A stretch of 64,000 nt of DNA, from NCBI GenBank assembly GCA_008704415.1, contig VXIS01000107.1:1-64000 (forward strand), in the 5' to 3' direction. This stretch comes from Sphaerosporella brunnea (taxonomy: Eukaryota; Ascomycota; Pezizomycetes; Pezizales; Pyronemataceae). The position numbers and the translations under genes were made by a program. Positions 1 through 11,752 of this stretch are shown piece after piece. A model generated the notes under the pieces. That model searched no databases and was not told where the DNA came from. It saw only the letters and a list, made by a program, of their open reading frames with translations. Numbering within the stretch: the first letter of the stretch is position 1; each line of letters begins with the position of its first letter.

Positions 1-246
1 TGGTGGTATCGCCAGCAAGTTATGAAGAAGTCAAGTTTTCGCTGCTAGGTTTCGGGTCCGCAGGCTAACTAGGGGAGGGAGGGGATGGGGGCTGGGATAA
101 TCGGGGGATTTTTTTTTTTTTTTTTCTTTCGACCGGTTTGCTGATGTTGCTGCTTCGGAGAAAAAGAGGGACCAAGACGGGAGGGAAGGTAGGTAGGATC
201 CGGGGGGGAGGGAAGGTAGGATCCGGGGGAGGATGTGAGAGTTGGG

Positions 247-285
247 AGTGGAGTGGGAGTGGGAGTGGGAGTGGGAGTGGGGGGG
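247..285. repeat. GTGGGA microsatellite
   Basis: A six-base purine-rich unit is repeated about five times and runs into a G tract. It is a simple repeat in non-coding DNA. Confidence 0.8.
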
Positions 286-1680
286 GGTCGTGGTGGTGGG
301 TGGTCGGTCAGCGGGTGTGTTGTTGGAGCAGAAGAGGGCAGCGGGACGACGGGGAGCTCTCTCGCAACTCACACTCTCTCGCGTTTAGAGGGGCTGGGGT
401 CGGAGGTGGGCGGTGGGTGGGGAGCAGCAGCAGCAGCACATAGGGTCCCTTCAGGCCAGGACACTCCACTCACGGTTTGGCTACTAAAGCAGGTAACTCC
501 TGAGAGTGTGGGTGGCGGCGGTGGTGGTGGTGGTGGAGAAACGAGAGACAACCTTTTTTCTACTTCCTTCACAAGCAGGGTAAATGGCAACGCAACGCGC
601 GTGGAAATACGCCGGGCAGAAGCACCTCGCGAAGTGTGCGTTGTTTGTTGCTTTGCTTGCGTGCCTGCCTGCTTGCTTGCGCGCAGATGTAGAGCTGCAG
701 CGCGTGAGGAGCGAGCGAGCGATACACATCGCGGTCGATGCCAATTCAAGTGCCTTCCAGGTCCCTTTGCCGCACCGCGGTGGACACCGGTGGTGGTGCT
801 GGGTGGTGTGGGTGGTGTGGTGTGGTGCAGGAAGACCGCAGCTTTATTTTCTGCCTGTTCCGTCGGGACTTTCTGCTGCTGCTGCTGCTCACGAATACTA
901 CTGGCTTCCCAGCTCGAGTTCTTTGGTAGAGATTGCTACCGCCTGTTGCTGCTCGTACTGCGCGCTTCCCTCCTTCCGCCCCATCCTGATCTGACTGCGG
1001 TGCGAACCGCCTGCCGTTAGACGTCCGCCACAAATCACAGCTAGAGCAGAGCAGTGACCCCCCATCCCCCCACAAAAGGAGATCGAGAGCATCACAAAAA
1101 ACGTGAACTAAATAGAGAGATAGAGAGAGAAGAAGGAAACGACGACGACGGGAACCTGCTCATGGTGCCAGGCCAGTGCTTTTGGAGATGATGTCGACCA
1201 TCTCAGTACTAGTGGTCCCAGCTCCCGTCACCGCGCACTTCGTTCTTGGGCAATGGCGAGAGAGAGGGAAGGGCGCGGATGCATATGGTGGTAGCGTAAG
1301 AATTTTGCTGCCACCGGACCAACCACAGCGTGACAACAATTGAGCCTCAGCAGCGGACTTCAACACTTACCGCGAAAATTATTACGTAGGTGCCGGCCGT
1401 AATTATTGCCCCATGTACCACGACAAATATTATTCTCCTCCTCACCCTCAAAGAATACAATGATAATTCTCGCGCTTCCAGATTCCCTATAACTTGGCTG
1501 ACACGTGAACATGCAGAACGCACGCACCGGCGGCGCTATAGCCTCCCTCCCCGCCGCATCGCCGCACCTACGCCGCCATTCCTTTCCCTTTATCCCCGCT
1601 CCTGAAGGACAATGGTAGACATCAAGGCGGTACCTTATACCTGGTCAACAGGATAGGTATTTTTACATACCTACAATCGG

Positions 1681-1802
1681 GAGTTTTCGTTAAGCTGCCA
1701 GCTCCAAACTTTCTGGCTCCAAGTGTTAACGTTGGTCTTCACCTTCAGCCAGGTACCTTTAGTTAGAGCCAGAAACTTTGGAGCTGGCAGCTTAACGAAA
1801 AA
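1681..1802. repeat. Inverted repeat (36-bp arms), hairpin or MITE-like
   Basis: The left arm at 1684-1719 (TTTTCGTTAAGCTGCC...) is the reverse complement of the right arm ending near 1801, with one mismatch in 36 bases. The loop is about 46 bp. No coding capacity is present. The arms could be the ends of a very small foldback element or of a solo MITE. I see no clear target duplication. Confidence 0.75.
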
Positions 1803-4442
1803 CCCCTCATTGATTGTCCTACCTCTCGTGCTTACAGAAGATCCAACTCGTCTACTCTACTGTAGAGTACAGTAAGTAAGTAGGTATCCTCATAATTGCC
1901 ATGCATCTTTCTCCTCTCCTCTTCTTCCAAGCGCACGATCCCTACCTCCACCAAATAAACCTAAGCCTGAAGCTTATGGCTATCTTCCATCTGGGTAGGA
2001 GCGTACCTTTTCGTAACTTATGCCCGTCAGTAGAGCAAAGGAGGACGTCCAATGACTTTCTGCTAGCTCAAATCCTACCCACCCATCGTTTAACCTTCCA
2101 AAAGTTAAAAGACTTCAGCTTCACCGCTCCGCGTCAAACTCATTTGCTGTGAGGAGCCAAAACTAGATTTTCATTCCAGCGGCGGCGGCGCGCCTTTGAC
2201 GAGCTTCAAATACACCGGCTCTGTACGAAGGCATGAGTTTCCCACCACCGCCAGGCTGTGTGCCATTTCGATGCCCCAGTGTTGTCAAAAGAGTGAGTGG
2301 CCATGATTGCAACTCCCATGAGCGGCTCAACGATCGAATCCATCCGGATGAACCCATTGGCGAAAGGGCAGAGGAGACGCTGCTTCAAGTTGGGTTGTGG
2401 AAGCATGGAAAGACGTATTTGTTTGTACCGGCGTGTAGTTGTATTGTTTTCAGTGGCAACTCCACCAGTTAAAACAGGGTGGCGCAGCCATTTGTTCGTA
2501 TTAATACAGCCAAAAAGGATACCTGTCTTGGATCGAAAAATACCGATTCGCCTGGTAATACAACTGGCAGCCCATGTGGATAAAGTATTTACAAAACTTT
2601 GAGAGCTGCGTAGCGCCCAGCATTGTATGCACTCAAATACACTCAACTGCCAGGAGTCCTCGTGGAGGGGACTGAGGAATTTACCGGCCCACGATTCCCG
2701 TGGATATGCTGTCCGCCCTGAAGCTACTCTACAATCGACCAAGGCAGCTGAGGACGAGGAAGAGTGAAAGGAGGAGGAACAAGGAGAAGAAGAAGAAGAA
2801 GGAGAGGGGGGAGGGCAAAGAGGAGGAGTATTATTCCCAGTGCAGAGCGTTGTGTCCGCCCCAGCTAGCTAGGCGCCTAGTAATACCCTATTATTTCCAA
2901 TGATGATTCGGTATGCTAATAAACACGCGCACACACACACACACCCTCCGAGCAACCATGAAGTACTCGTTCTGTCCGTTCCGACTGATCGGTATCCGGG
3001 ATTCGACTAGCGTCCTCCCGGCACCCATTGATGCTGCCAGCCTCCCCCCCGGTGCTCCCGCGCCTAAATACTAAGTAGCCTCCTCCCGATCTGCCTGGAA
3101 GTCTGTGAGGCTGTGACCTTCGATCGCGAGAGTCTCGGGAGGGATCCTGGTGTTAACAGCCCGCACGTCCAACGAAAAAGGGCACAATTGCAATCCTTCA
3201 AATCTAGTTAGAGTCGATCCAGGCGAAGACTGCGGCATTTCACCGCAACGCACCGCAAACGTTCTGTTGATCTTCACAGAGATGGCCCTGTCACTGTCAC
3301 AGCCCTTTTTATGGATGGACGGATGCCCTTCTCTTGGCTGGACGTCACATCTTCGCTTCAGCCCAGATTTTACCCGCTTTGCCGATCGCTCTTCGCCGTC
3401 CCCAGTCTAGATCCAGGTAGAGTAACGTAATGTACGTATATCTAGTGTGCGCGGTACCTGCGTGTGTCTAACGTGTGAAACAGCATAAGCCCCTGAAAAT
3501 CCAAATCCTCCAACACCGTCGGTTTCTAGAGACTTGCCGTACCTGCGCATACCCATGAACTGTAACCCCGTAGGCGTAGTTAGTGAGGTTACGTCGACAC
3601 AAAACTTCACACTCGTCCACCCTTCCTTCTCGCAGCCCCCCCCCCCAAACACCACCAGCAGCAGCGTCTCTCATTATCAAGCGAGCAGCTTGCAGTCGCC
3701 TTCGTTCCTTCTTGCTTGACTCCTCCCCTTTCGGTGCTTGAAGCACAAACTGCTGCCCCTCGAAGTTCCTTCCTTCCTTTCGTGTGTAGTCCGTCCGTCA
3801 CGCCTTCATCCCATCCGGCCCGGCCAGAACCCCCTCGATGCAATTGTAGCTTCAGACACATTCCTGACCGGCTATACTAAACGTCACGCTCTTTTGAAGC
3901 AGCGGAGTAGCGAGCACACACACGCACGAGCTTCGACTTATCTAGGCCTTTGGGTGTCTGTTATTCCTTCCCCAGTTTTTGTTCTTCTCCCACGCTTCGA
4001 CAGCGCACACACATACACGGACGGAACAACTCGAGGACGTCCGAGTCAACTGTATTTTCATAGGTTGTCTGGGGTCACGTTTCGATGGCAACTGCGGCGC
4101 GGAGATAGCCTCTGCTTTCTACAATTGACGGCTTTGTTGATTCGGTCGTTTATCAGCAATATCGTCCATCGCCCATCCATCTATTTACCACCGTTCAACT
4201 CCTATATTGGCCATTGTTGCCATCCAGGGCCGTCGCCGATCTTCGTTACATTGTGTGAACATATTCTACATCTCACTCTCTTTATCACAAACACCGCACG
4301 CCCACCGGATAATACGGCAAGAATCGCAGATAGCCGGAATTGATTAAGTTAGGGCTAGACAAGTAGGAGGAAACGAAACAACCGAAGACGAATACGAGTT
4401 CAACTTGGTATTGGAAGATATCCAGTCAAAGAAATCAAAATC

Positions 4443-5672
4443 ATGGTGCCTCCCCAAGTCCCTCAAATCACCACTCAGCTTCCACCGCCGCCAGAGATGA
4501 CAACGACCCCCATAGAAATGACGGATACCTCACGCTCACCATGGCTCTCCAGCGAGGGTCGTTGGCGTGATAGTGGCAGCAGCGGACCAAAAACGCCCGT
4601 GTTAGGACCGACGCAGGAGATGGGACGGAGCAGCGAAGCACTGTTGGCTGGAACGCCCCACACTACAAGATCCCGAGAATCTTCAAATCGGTCGAGCAGG
4701 CATTACACCTCTAGTCCAGTTTCACCAATATCACCGTTAGATCGCTCGGGAATGGATTATGCAAATGTACCGCCTACGATACCCCCGCCGGCTCAGGCAC
4801 AGACGAGAAGACAAAACGCTATGTTGGAGATTAGACACTCGGTGCAGAGGCTACCAGGCGGGCAACTGGATGCAGCGATGTTTGCGGCGGTTGAAGAGCA
4901 GCCGGAGCCGGAGCCTGCGAAGAAGAAGTGGTGGTGGCAGAAGCCGCGGTGGAAGGGAGCACAGAACCGGCTGATCACTGCTGCGATAGCCGGAATCATG
5001 TGCATGATAATGCTCACAATCTGTTCGTAGTCTCACTCATTCTCGCTCACTCTCAGCTAATCGGGGTGGTTAGATCTCGGGCTGGCCCTATCAAAACCGG
5101 TGCATTTGCAGCAGGAATGGCATGTGCTGTTTATCCTGATAATTATGGTTTTGACATTATTTTTCTGCCACTCGCTGGCGCGCCTGGCCATCGAAGTTAC
5201 CAGCAACCATCGAGGCCGCAGCGGGGAAGAGAATTTCGCCCGCATACCTTCTATTGCTGGTCCTGGCGGCTATGCAGTGCCGCGGACACCCATCCGGGTC
5301 AACACTCAGGCGCCGGAGATAGTCTCGGGCATGAAGGAGCCGCCACCAGTGTATGGCTTGTGGAGATGCTCGTGCGTATCCCTCAGGCTGCTCTCTTTGG
5401 GGGGGGGGGGGGGTGAACCAGGCTGACTGAGTGGTGAATACAGTGTCCGTGTGAATCCAGACCAGTTCTACTGGGAGCGCAGACGCAGCGCCGCCTTGGA
5501 GCCGAACTCGCCGGTACCCAGCCAGCCAAGATCTGCAACCATGTCCCCACGGCCACCTTCATATCTCTCCGATGACGGCGTCTCCTACGCCATCAATGCG
5601 GTCCCCGAGATCCGCACCGTTATGGACGCACAATTACCGCCGCACCCATCGGAACGAGGCCGACTCCCATGA
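4443..5672 (+). CDS. Fungal two-TM membrane protein of unknown function
   Basis: Three exons, 4443-5022, 5074-5371 and 5444-5672, give 368 aa. The first intron (51 nt, GTTCGT...TTAG with a GCTAAT branch site) and the second (72 nt, carrying a run of more than ten G) restore one frame. The protein has a Pro/Ser-rich N-terminal tail, a first membrane span at about residues 178-196, the segment KPVHLQQEWHVLFI leading into a second span at about 208-230, and a cytosolic tail with PPPVYGLWR and NPDQFYWERR. This layout resembles a family of fungal membrane proteins with no assigned role that I recall from other ascomycetes; a search has not been run. Function is unknown. The exon joins are my inference from frame and splice consensus. 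Confidence 0.75.
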
Positions 5673-6701
5673 TCCCAGGCTTGTACATACCAAGTTCGCG
5701 CTGGCTCTTTCTTTTTCTTTTTTTTCCTCGTGTAACCCATCATGCAGGAAATGGGAGTTTGAAATGCATTTTTTATTTTATCATATCTACACTCATTTGG
5801 TAGGCGGGGAGTTATCATCATTTTTATGGGGTTCTGGGCTGGGTTCTGATTTTATTTTACTTTTTTTGATTTTTTTTCTGGCATGGCTGGTTGTGTTTTT
5901 TTTGTTCTTTTTTTTTCGATAGAGGTTTCATACTCTACACACACATACTTAGTACACCCCCACAAATGTCGGGTTCTGTCCGTCTCGTTTTACCTTTTCG
6001 AGGGCGCTCACACCCTCCCCTCCCCCCTCCCCCCCGATGTGGTGGTATCAATCATGGAATATCAGCAGTGTACGTATACCGTCTCAGATCGAGCTCCTGT
6101 TTCAGCTTGTTGGTATGGAAACGTTACATATACCTCACACGTTCTCCCTCTTTCTCATCGCTTCCCATGTTTCCGGAGTGATCATGATGGTGATGGGGGA
6201 TTTATCTCCCATCCACACATCATCGGATCAGGATTGTGCCGGATGATATATATCGTTGAAATAAAGTACACAGTGTGAAGTATGTTCCTTTCTTTTTTTT
6301 GCTGCCCCCCCCCCCAAATCTATAGAAAAACACACACACACACACGCATAAAACCTAAAACCCCATCTACCACCACATCTACTTTTAAGTAAGGTGTACA
6401 TGACCGGTGAAACCAAGCCCCAACCAACCAACCAAGCCTACAAGTTGTATAACTCCCAGAGAGACAGAGACAGACAGACACAGATCTAATATATACAAAT
6501 AACGCAACCTTTTTTCCACCCGCCACGCCCTGATGTACAAGAAACCACACAGCCATTGTGCAAGCCAAGAAAAAATGACGGAAAAAAAAAAAAAAAAAAG
6601 GCCAGTAAAGATAAAACACGAGCACGGAGCCAGAAAGATAAAAGCGGAGATAACAAATGGATTTTTTTTTTCTCTCGGGGGGTTTTTTTTTTCTGTCTTG
6701 T
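5673..6701. other. Convergent intergenic spacer, T-rich and low complexity
   Basis: This lies between the ends of two convergent genes and holds the 3' UTRs. It contains T, C and A runs, a CA microsatellite near 6330 and an AATAAA-like sequence (AAATAAAG) near 6259. No gene is seen. Confidence 0.6.
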
Positions 6702-8065
6702 TTACACAGGCTCGCCGCCGTCCTTGCGGCCAGAATCAATACGCTTCAATTGCTTGAGGATGCTCTGGTACAGAACCAACATGATGCCGCTCTGCACGCT
6801 GGTCCATACAGCCCTGGGCCCCACGCCGCGGAACCACCCGACGATACCCTCGGTGCGGTAGATCAGCCGGAGACCCATGAACACGCTTGACGTGTGTAGC
6901 TTCATTGCGCCGGCCTTTGGTGGCGGCGCCGTGGAGGGGGAGCTGATGGACGTGCTCAGGTGCGCGGAGGTGTGGAAGCCGCGGGATTGCTGGTGGAGCG
7001 TTGCGGCGGGAGAGGAAGGACTAGGACTGCTAGGGGTTGTGCGGACTTGCGTCTGAAGACGGGTTTTGACGACGTCTGTAGTGGGTGTTTGTTAGTGATT
7101 GCCGCCGGCAATAGTGGATGAGGGGAGGGGAAAATGATTACCTAGAGGACAGGTGATGATTCCCGCCAACCCACCGCCCATTGCTCCCGTTGCGATCTCG
7201 AGTGGTAGCCCAAGATCGTTCCCTGGTCCCTTGTACACTTTTGCCCACTTGCGGAATTGCTCGTAGAAGGCGAATTGAAGGGCCGAGAATGGGAGATCCC
7301 GCATAATCGTTGCCTTGTACCCGTAGAACAGCGCTGCGGGACCCTCAACCCTGACTATCGTGCGAGCCGCATCCAGCGTGCCGCGGTAGTTATACCCGGA
7401 CGTGAAAAACGGGTTGTTATATCTTCCCTGCAGCTGCAGCCTGGTCTTGAGCACCTCCGACGGGACGTATACAAAGGACGCGAACAGGTCACCGATGAGA
7501 CCACCGGAAAGGTACGCTAGACTGTCGGGACATCCGTGATCGATCAGGTAACGTTTCGAGTACTCATAAGTTCCGAAGAAAATGACGGTTCCTGGAAGCG
7601 AGCCCATAAACGCCGGTGTGACCCCCGAGTACAATCCACGGAACAACCCTTCCTCCATAAAAATCGTCCGGTACGCCTTCGGCGTGGTGGCGTACTTGAG
7701 AGCCGTCGGTGCACCCTGCTGCCGCGTCTTCACTGTGTCGAGAGAGTGCATCAACATGTCACCCGTGCTTCCACCTAGACCACCAGCCATCATCGCCTAT
7801 AAGTCCCCCTCCAGTCAGCAATTGAGCCCCCAGACGTGGGGTGGTGGGGGAGGGAGGGAAGACGCACGTGCAGATATGGCGGTCGGCCTTCACTCTCCTT
7901 CTGCTTTCGCGGCGCAGGGGCTGCCGTAACCTTCGTCGCCCCATGGTCCATCGGGGTATCATAATCTCTGCCTTTGAGCGGCCCCAGGTGCTGCGCGGAT
8001 GTGGCGCTCGAGCTTTCGTCGCTGTTGCCGGAGAACAGGTTGCTTATCCGGGAGCCTAGGGACAT
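6702..8065 (-). CDS. MME1: Mitochondrial carrier, Mme1-like (SLC25 family)
   Basis: Exons on the minus strand are 8065-7868, 7796-7142 and 7075-6702, for 408 aa. Introns of 71 and 66 nt have GTGCGT...ATAG and GTAATC...CAG ends. Three carrier repeats are visible with signatures [26 protein letters not shown] and [13 protein letters not shown]. The stretch from [13 protein letters not shown] to [16 protein letters not shown] matches what I know of yeast Mme1 (YMR166C), described as an inner-membrane magnesium exporter. The Ser-rich N-terminus and a Ser/Pro-rich loop before the third repeat are extra to the carrier fold. The family call is firm. Mg2+ as substrate is carried over from yeast. Confidence 0.9.
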
Positions 8066-8925
8066 GGCAATCCCGCCGCTGCGGGCAAAAGGAGAGTGGG
8101 GAGGTGGTGATAAAGGGAAAAGAGGCTGCGAAAAAGACGGGAGAGATCTGCTGTAACCGTGGTGTAGCAGAACTTCTTACGGCGGTTCGAGATTGTGTAA
8201 GGAAAGTGTGACGCGGGTTGCATTTTTGCTTGTCAAAGTTGACTATCTTCAAATATGCATAAATTCCGTTTTATTCACTGAGAGATACTCGAAACAAGCA
8301 CTAGAGTTTTTTAGAGCCAGATCTGCTGTGTTTTTTTGTCATTTCTTTCTCTTTGGAATGCGGCCTCCAACTTCAACTCGGAGGCATGCGATATCACTCG
8401 GTTAATCCATTTTTAGGTTTCCAAGACTACTATCTACCTACTTATAAGCGTAATTGACCAAGGGAAGCAAGTTATTGAACAAGTATCCATTCCGTTGAAC
8501 GCTTTTTTTTGGCCAGCGTCGTGAATTCTCCGCCAGAGAATGGGGTACTAGTTATCCGGTCAGAAAATCCGGGGGATAGCCCGCGTTTCGGCAAGATTTG
8601 ACCATATAACTGAAGGCTTGATTCAACGCGCGCGCGATTGTGGAAGTTGCACCCAGTGCTGTACATACAAGAGACTGAAGAGCGACATCTAAATACGCTT
8701 GTTCAGAAAGCAGCATCTCAAATAACAGGACCACCAACCGATCAAAACCAATGCGATGCAAATATTAACAATAAAAAAAGAGCAAATAGTAGGCCATCCA
8801 CAAGCAGCAACACGGGAAAAAGAAACCCAATACACCATAAGTCATCCTTACCAATCCCAAACACCGTGATAAATAGAACACAACAAAAAGCAAAAGCGAG
8901 GTATCAGCATATTAAGGTTTTTATG
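8066..8925. other. Intergenic spacer
   Basis: This is the upstream region of the carrier gene and the 3' flank of RMD5. The open frames on either strand look random. No repeat or RNA gene was recognised. Confidence 0.5.
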
Positions 8926-10253
8926 TTAGATGATAACCTTCTTGGCCTGAACCAACGTACTCTCCTTAGGACAGTACGGACACTTCAGTGTAGACTGGGT
9001 TCCACCCTTTGCCAGCCGTTGCAGCGACTCCAGGGCGATAACATGTCCGCACGGAAGCATCATAGGCGGGTTTGCATCTGTAGTCTGATCCTTCGACACA
9101 GGGCAGACAAAGATAGAGTGGAAATGGTAAGCTGGGGGCAAAGGAATCTCGACCTGCACACGATTAGTAGGCATTCGAACAGCCAGAATACCCAGAACTC
9201 TTACCGGTAGCTCGTTTTGCGAGGTCCACTCGGTCTTTTTCTCTTTCATGATACTCGTCATCTTGAGTAGGGTAGGCAAAGCGATAGCACCGGCTGTAGC
9301 AGCAAGGTACAATGGCGACTCTGCCGACAACCCGAGCAGTGAACAAAACTCTTTCGTGAACGAATGCGCCACATCTCCCCACATCCTCTCAGGGTCTTCA
9401 AACGGCTTGCCGTACGGGCTCTCATGTAGGTCTGTAGGAAAAACAAAAGCGCACATGAGCTTTGCTATCTCCATCAGATGTTTCTTCCAAAACCTCTGAA
9501 ACTCCTTTGTCGCATAATCTCGCGCCTTGCTCTTATCTGGGCCTCCCTGAACGAACAGCCATACAAACTGTAGCTTGCAGAGATCAAACTCCAGATTCGA
9601 GCCTCGCTGTTCCAGGAGCCCAGCCTTCAGTCTCGCCCACGCAATCGCCGGCTCTAAATCCCGCCGAACCTTCATAGCTTCGACGATTTGGTACATCTCG
9701 ACGAACTCGCCCTGTAGGTCTTCGGGTATATCAAGCTCCCCGGCTTCCTTCATGAATGTTTTGGCTACGGCAAATTGACCTTCACGGATCAGGTGCATGG
9801 CGATTGCGCGGTTGATCAGGTGACCGTCGTTCGAGAGTGCATCATAGTCCGACGAGGAAAAGGCGGAGGCCGCTTTGAATTTCTCGAGAAGTGTCAGAGA
9901 GGATTCCCTCCTGTACACGTGTGAGTGGAAAGAGGTACCTTGTCCAGTGCCTTTCCGTAGCGGTTCAACGCGCTGTAAACTTCCTTATGGTCGTTGCCGA
10001 CCTGATCTAGTTGGGCGGCCATAGATTGATGTAGCCGCCCCAGCGTCGCAACGCGCGAAGGAGAAGATGGGTCTGTTCAGGTCGTCAGCGCATCGTGTGG
10101 GGGGACCACGCGGAGACGCCGCGATGATCTACCTTTAGCGATCTGATTCCTGGCATTTTCGAGCAGAAGGATGCATTTGTTGATGTCTACAAGGGCCTTT
10201 CCGAGGTTAGCCCTGCTGTCCAGCCGATCGAACTCGGCCTTGATCGCATCCAT
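8926..10253 (-). CDS. RMD5: GID/CTLH E3 ubiquitin ligase subunit Rmd5/Gid2
   Basis: Exons are 10253-10133, 10072-9939 and 9882-8926, for 403 aa. Introns are 60 and 56 nt; the second ends CTCGAG, which keeps YGKALDK joined to KFKAAS as in the family. A LisH/CTLH-type helical region runs from about residue 108 (LINRAIAMHLIREGQFAVA), followed by a CRA region. The C-terminal degenerate RING, from about residue 340, shows CPVSKDQTTD, NPPMMLPCGH and CPYCP, the hallmark of Rmd5/RMND5. In yeast the GID complex ubiquitinates gluconeogenic enzymes after glucose return. It is transcribed away from TMA23 with 264 bp between the two start codons. Confidence 0.92.
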
Positions 10254-10517
10254 TGTTGGTGCTTTCTTGTTGTTATTGTTATTGTTGTTGGGGTGGTGGT
10301 TGTGGTGGTTTGCTTGCTGTTGTTTCCTCCAACAGGCTGCACGGAAAGCTTTCCCCCGCAACGAGCCGGGTAATTCAAAGAAAAGCTCTGTAGGTAACAG
10401 TTACTCTAAATTCTAGCGAGTATGTAACCCTTGCTTAGCTTCCTCTAGCTGCTTGAATTTTGCGGGAGACAAAAGCGAGAATTCACACCTCACTCGTCCT
10501 CCCGCTCCGCCGCCAAA
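10254..10517. promoter_or_regulatory. Shared divergent promoter of RMD5 and TMA23
   Basis: Only 264 bp separate the two start codons, so the region must carry both promoters. It contains GTT/ATT repeats near 10265-10290. No defined factor site was identified. Confidence 0.6.
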
Positions 10518-11185
10518 ATGCCGATGAAATTACACCGTGACCAGTTCCGCTGGAAAAATGGTCGCGGCCACGATCAGAAGCCGATCCTCTACTCTCAAAA
10601 GGCAAATACGTACGGACTCGGTACGCCTCCGCTACATCTGCTCGCCCAAAGCGAAGCAATTACTCAATTATTGATTACGCAACAGGCAAGAAACAGCACG
10701 ACTCGGACCAATGGTGGACCAAGGCCTTCGACAACCAGTTGAAATCACTGGACGTCAGCAACTCCACATCCGGAGAGGTGACGGTGAAGCAGACGGTGAC
10801 GAACGCGACGCCACTCGGAATGGCGATCACTAGTCGGTACTACATCAAGTTCGTTTCGGGTGGGATCTTGAAGGGGGACGTTGAGACTGCTGTCGAGGAG
10901 AAGGAGCTCGATACAGACAAGAAATCAGAGGAGAAAGAGAAGACTGTGGTGAAGAAAGAAAAGAAGGAAAAGAAGGAAAAGAAGAAGACCTCGAAGAACT
11001 CTAGCTCAAGAAGTTCGCAGGAATCGTCGAGCATCGCTGAAGGGAAGCGGATAGAGAAGAATGAGAAGAATAAGAAGAAGCGGAAAGCGGAGGAGACCAG
11101 GGCTGAGCGGAAGGGGAAGAAGAGGCTGAAGCGGTTATTGGAGAAGGAGATGGCCTCGCTGCAAGCGCTGTCGGTGGAGGCATAA
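10518..11185 (+). CDS. TMA23: Tma23-like G-patch nucleolar protein
   Basis: Exons 10518-10620 and 10686-11185 are separated by a 65-nt intron and give 200 aa. The join yields KPILYSQKANTYGLGKKQ and DQWWTKAFDNQLKSLDV. This is the core seen in yeast Tma23 (PILV...GLG...WWERLFDGHLKNLDV), a nucleolar G-patch protein of ribosome biogenesis. The C-terminal half is dominated by Lys/Glu runs (KKEKKEKKEKKK), typical of nucleolar proteins. The N-terminal G-patch portion is short, and the usual YL..GW..G is not clear, so an upstream exon cannot be excluded. Confidence 0.8.
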
Positions 11186-11752
11186 TGCTGTGCGGATCGT
11201 GCTCGGGCTCTTTCTTTCTTAATACGGCGTTCTCGGCGTTGCATCTTCTTTCAGTCACCAAAAGTTACATACATGGGATGGATGTTACAGTGTCCGGGAT
11301 TGGTACGTGTATTGTACATATGTAACAATAAGCGGCGAAGTGGAGTGCATCAGGGCGACCGCCAGTCCAAATTGCAGATCAATCCTTATTACTGGACTGT
11401 CAGATGGCAGGGTCAACGACGAACACTCTCGGGCATGTACTCTCACTCGGAAAGCACCGCTCGAAGCCGAAGTCACTATCGTGAAGAAGGCGATCATCCA
11501 GCCAGTTATGAATCTAAATATCGACACCCGTGCGCAAGATTAACCTTACCCGCCGTACAGCAAGCGCGCGTTAAGCGTTTGTCCAGGACAAAGGGGGGAT
11601 CATTTTGAAAGCAAATCAGTCAAGCTCGAAACCGCCGTGACAACAAAGCATCTGGGACTGCTTTCGTAAAATCAAGTATTTAATCCTCGTTTTTCACAGC
11701 TTAGATAGAACGCTACAAACTCCAAATCCTTCGCGGACTTCCTATCAACACG
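11186..11752. other. Intergenic spacer
   Basis: 3' flank of TMA23 and promoter of the next gene. Frames of 80-110 codons on both strands show no family features. Confidence 0.5.

Larger units (their letters stand above)
1..4442. other. Intergenic region without a recognised gene
   Basis: Open frames here are low-complexity (Gly/Val, Pro/Ser or Arg/Lys runs) or match nothing I recognise. The stretch holds poly-T near 110-126, a GTGGGA microsatellite, trinucleotide tracts at 430-540 and 870-890, a hairpin repeat at 1681-1802, and pyrimidine-rich leader-like DNA from about 3600 to 4440. The last part is probably the promoter and 5' UTR of the membrane-protein gene at 4443. A 178-codon minus frame at 2206-2742 has no motif I can name, and I do not call it a gene. 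Confidence 0.5.

Noticed and set aside
235..1020. 261-codon plus frame
   Set aside because: It consists of Gly/Val, Ala and Cys runs made by microsatellites and has no family features; simple-repeat DNA gives such frames readily.
2206..2742. 178-codon minus frame
   Set aside because: Composition is mixed but there is no recognisable motif, no splice context, and overlapping plus frames are equally long.
9899..9941. Short intron in RMD5 ending TGTACAG
   Set aside because: It would be only 28 nt and out of frame; the acceptor CTCGAG further on gives a 56-nt intron and the conserved protein.
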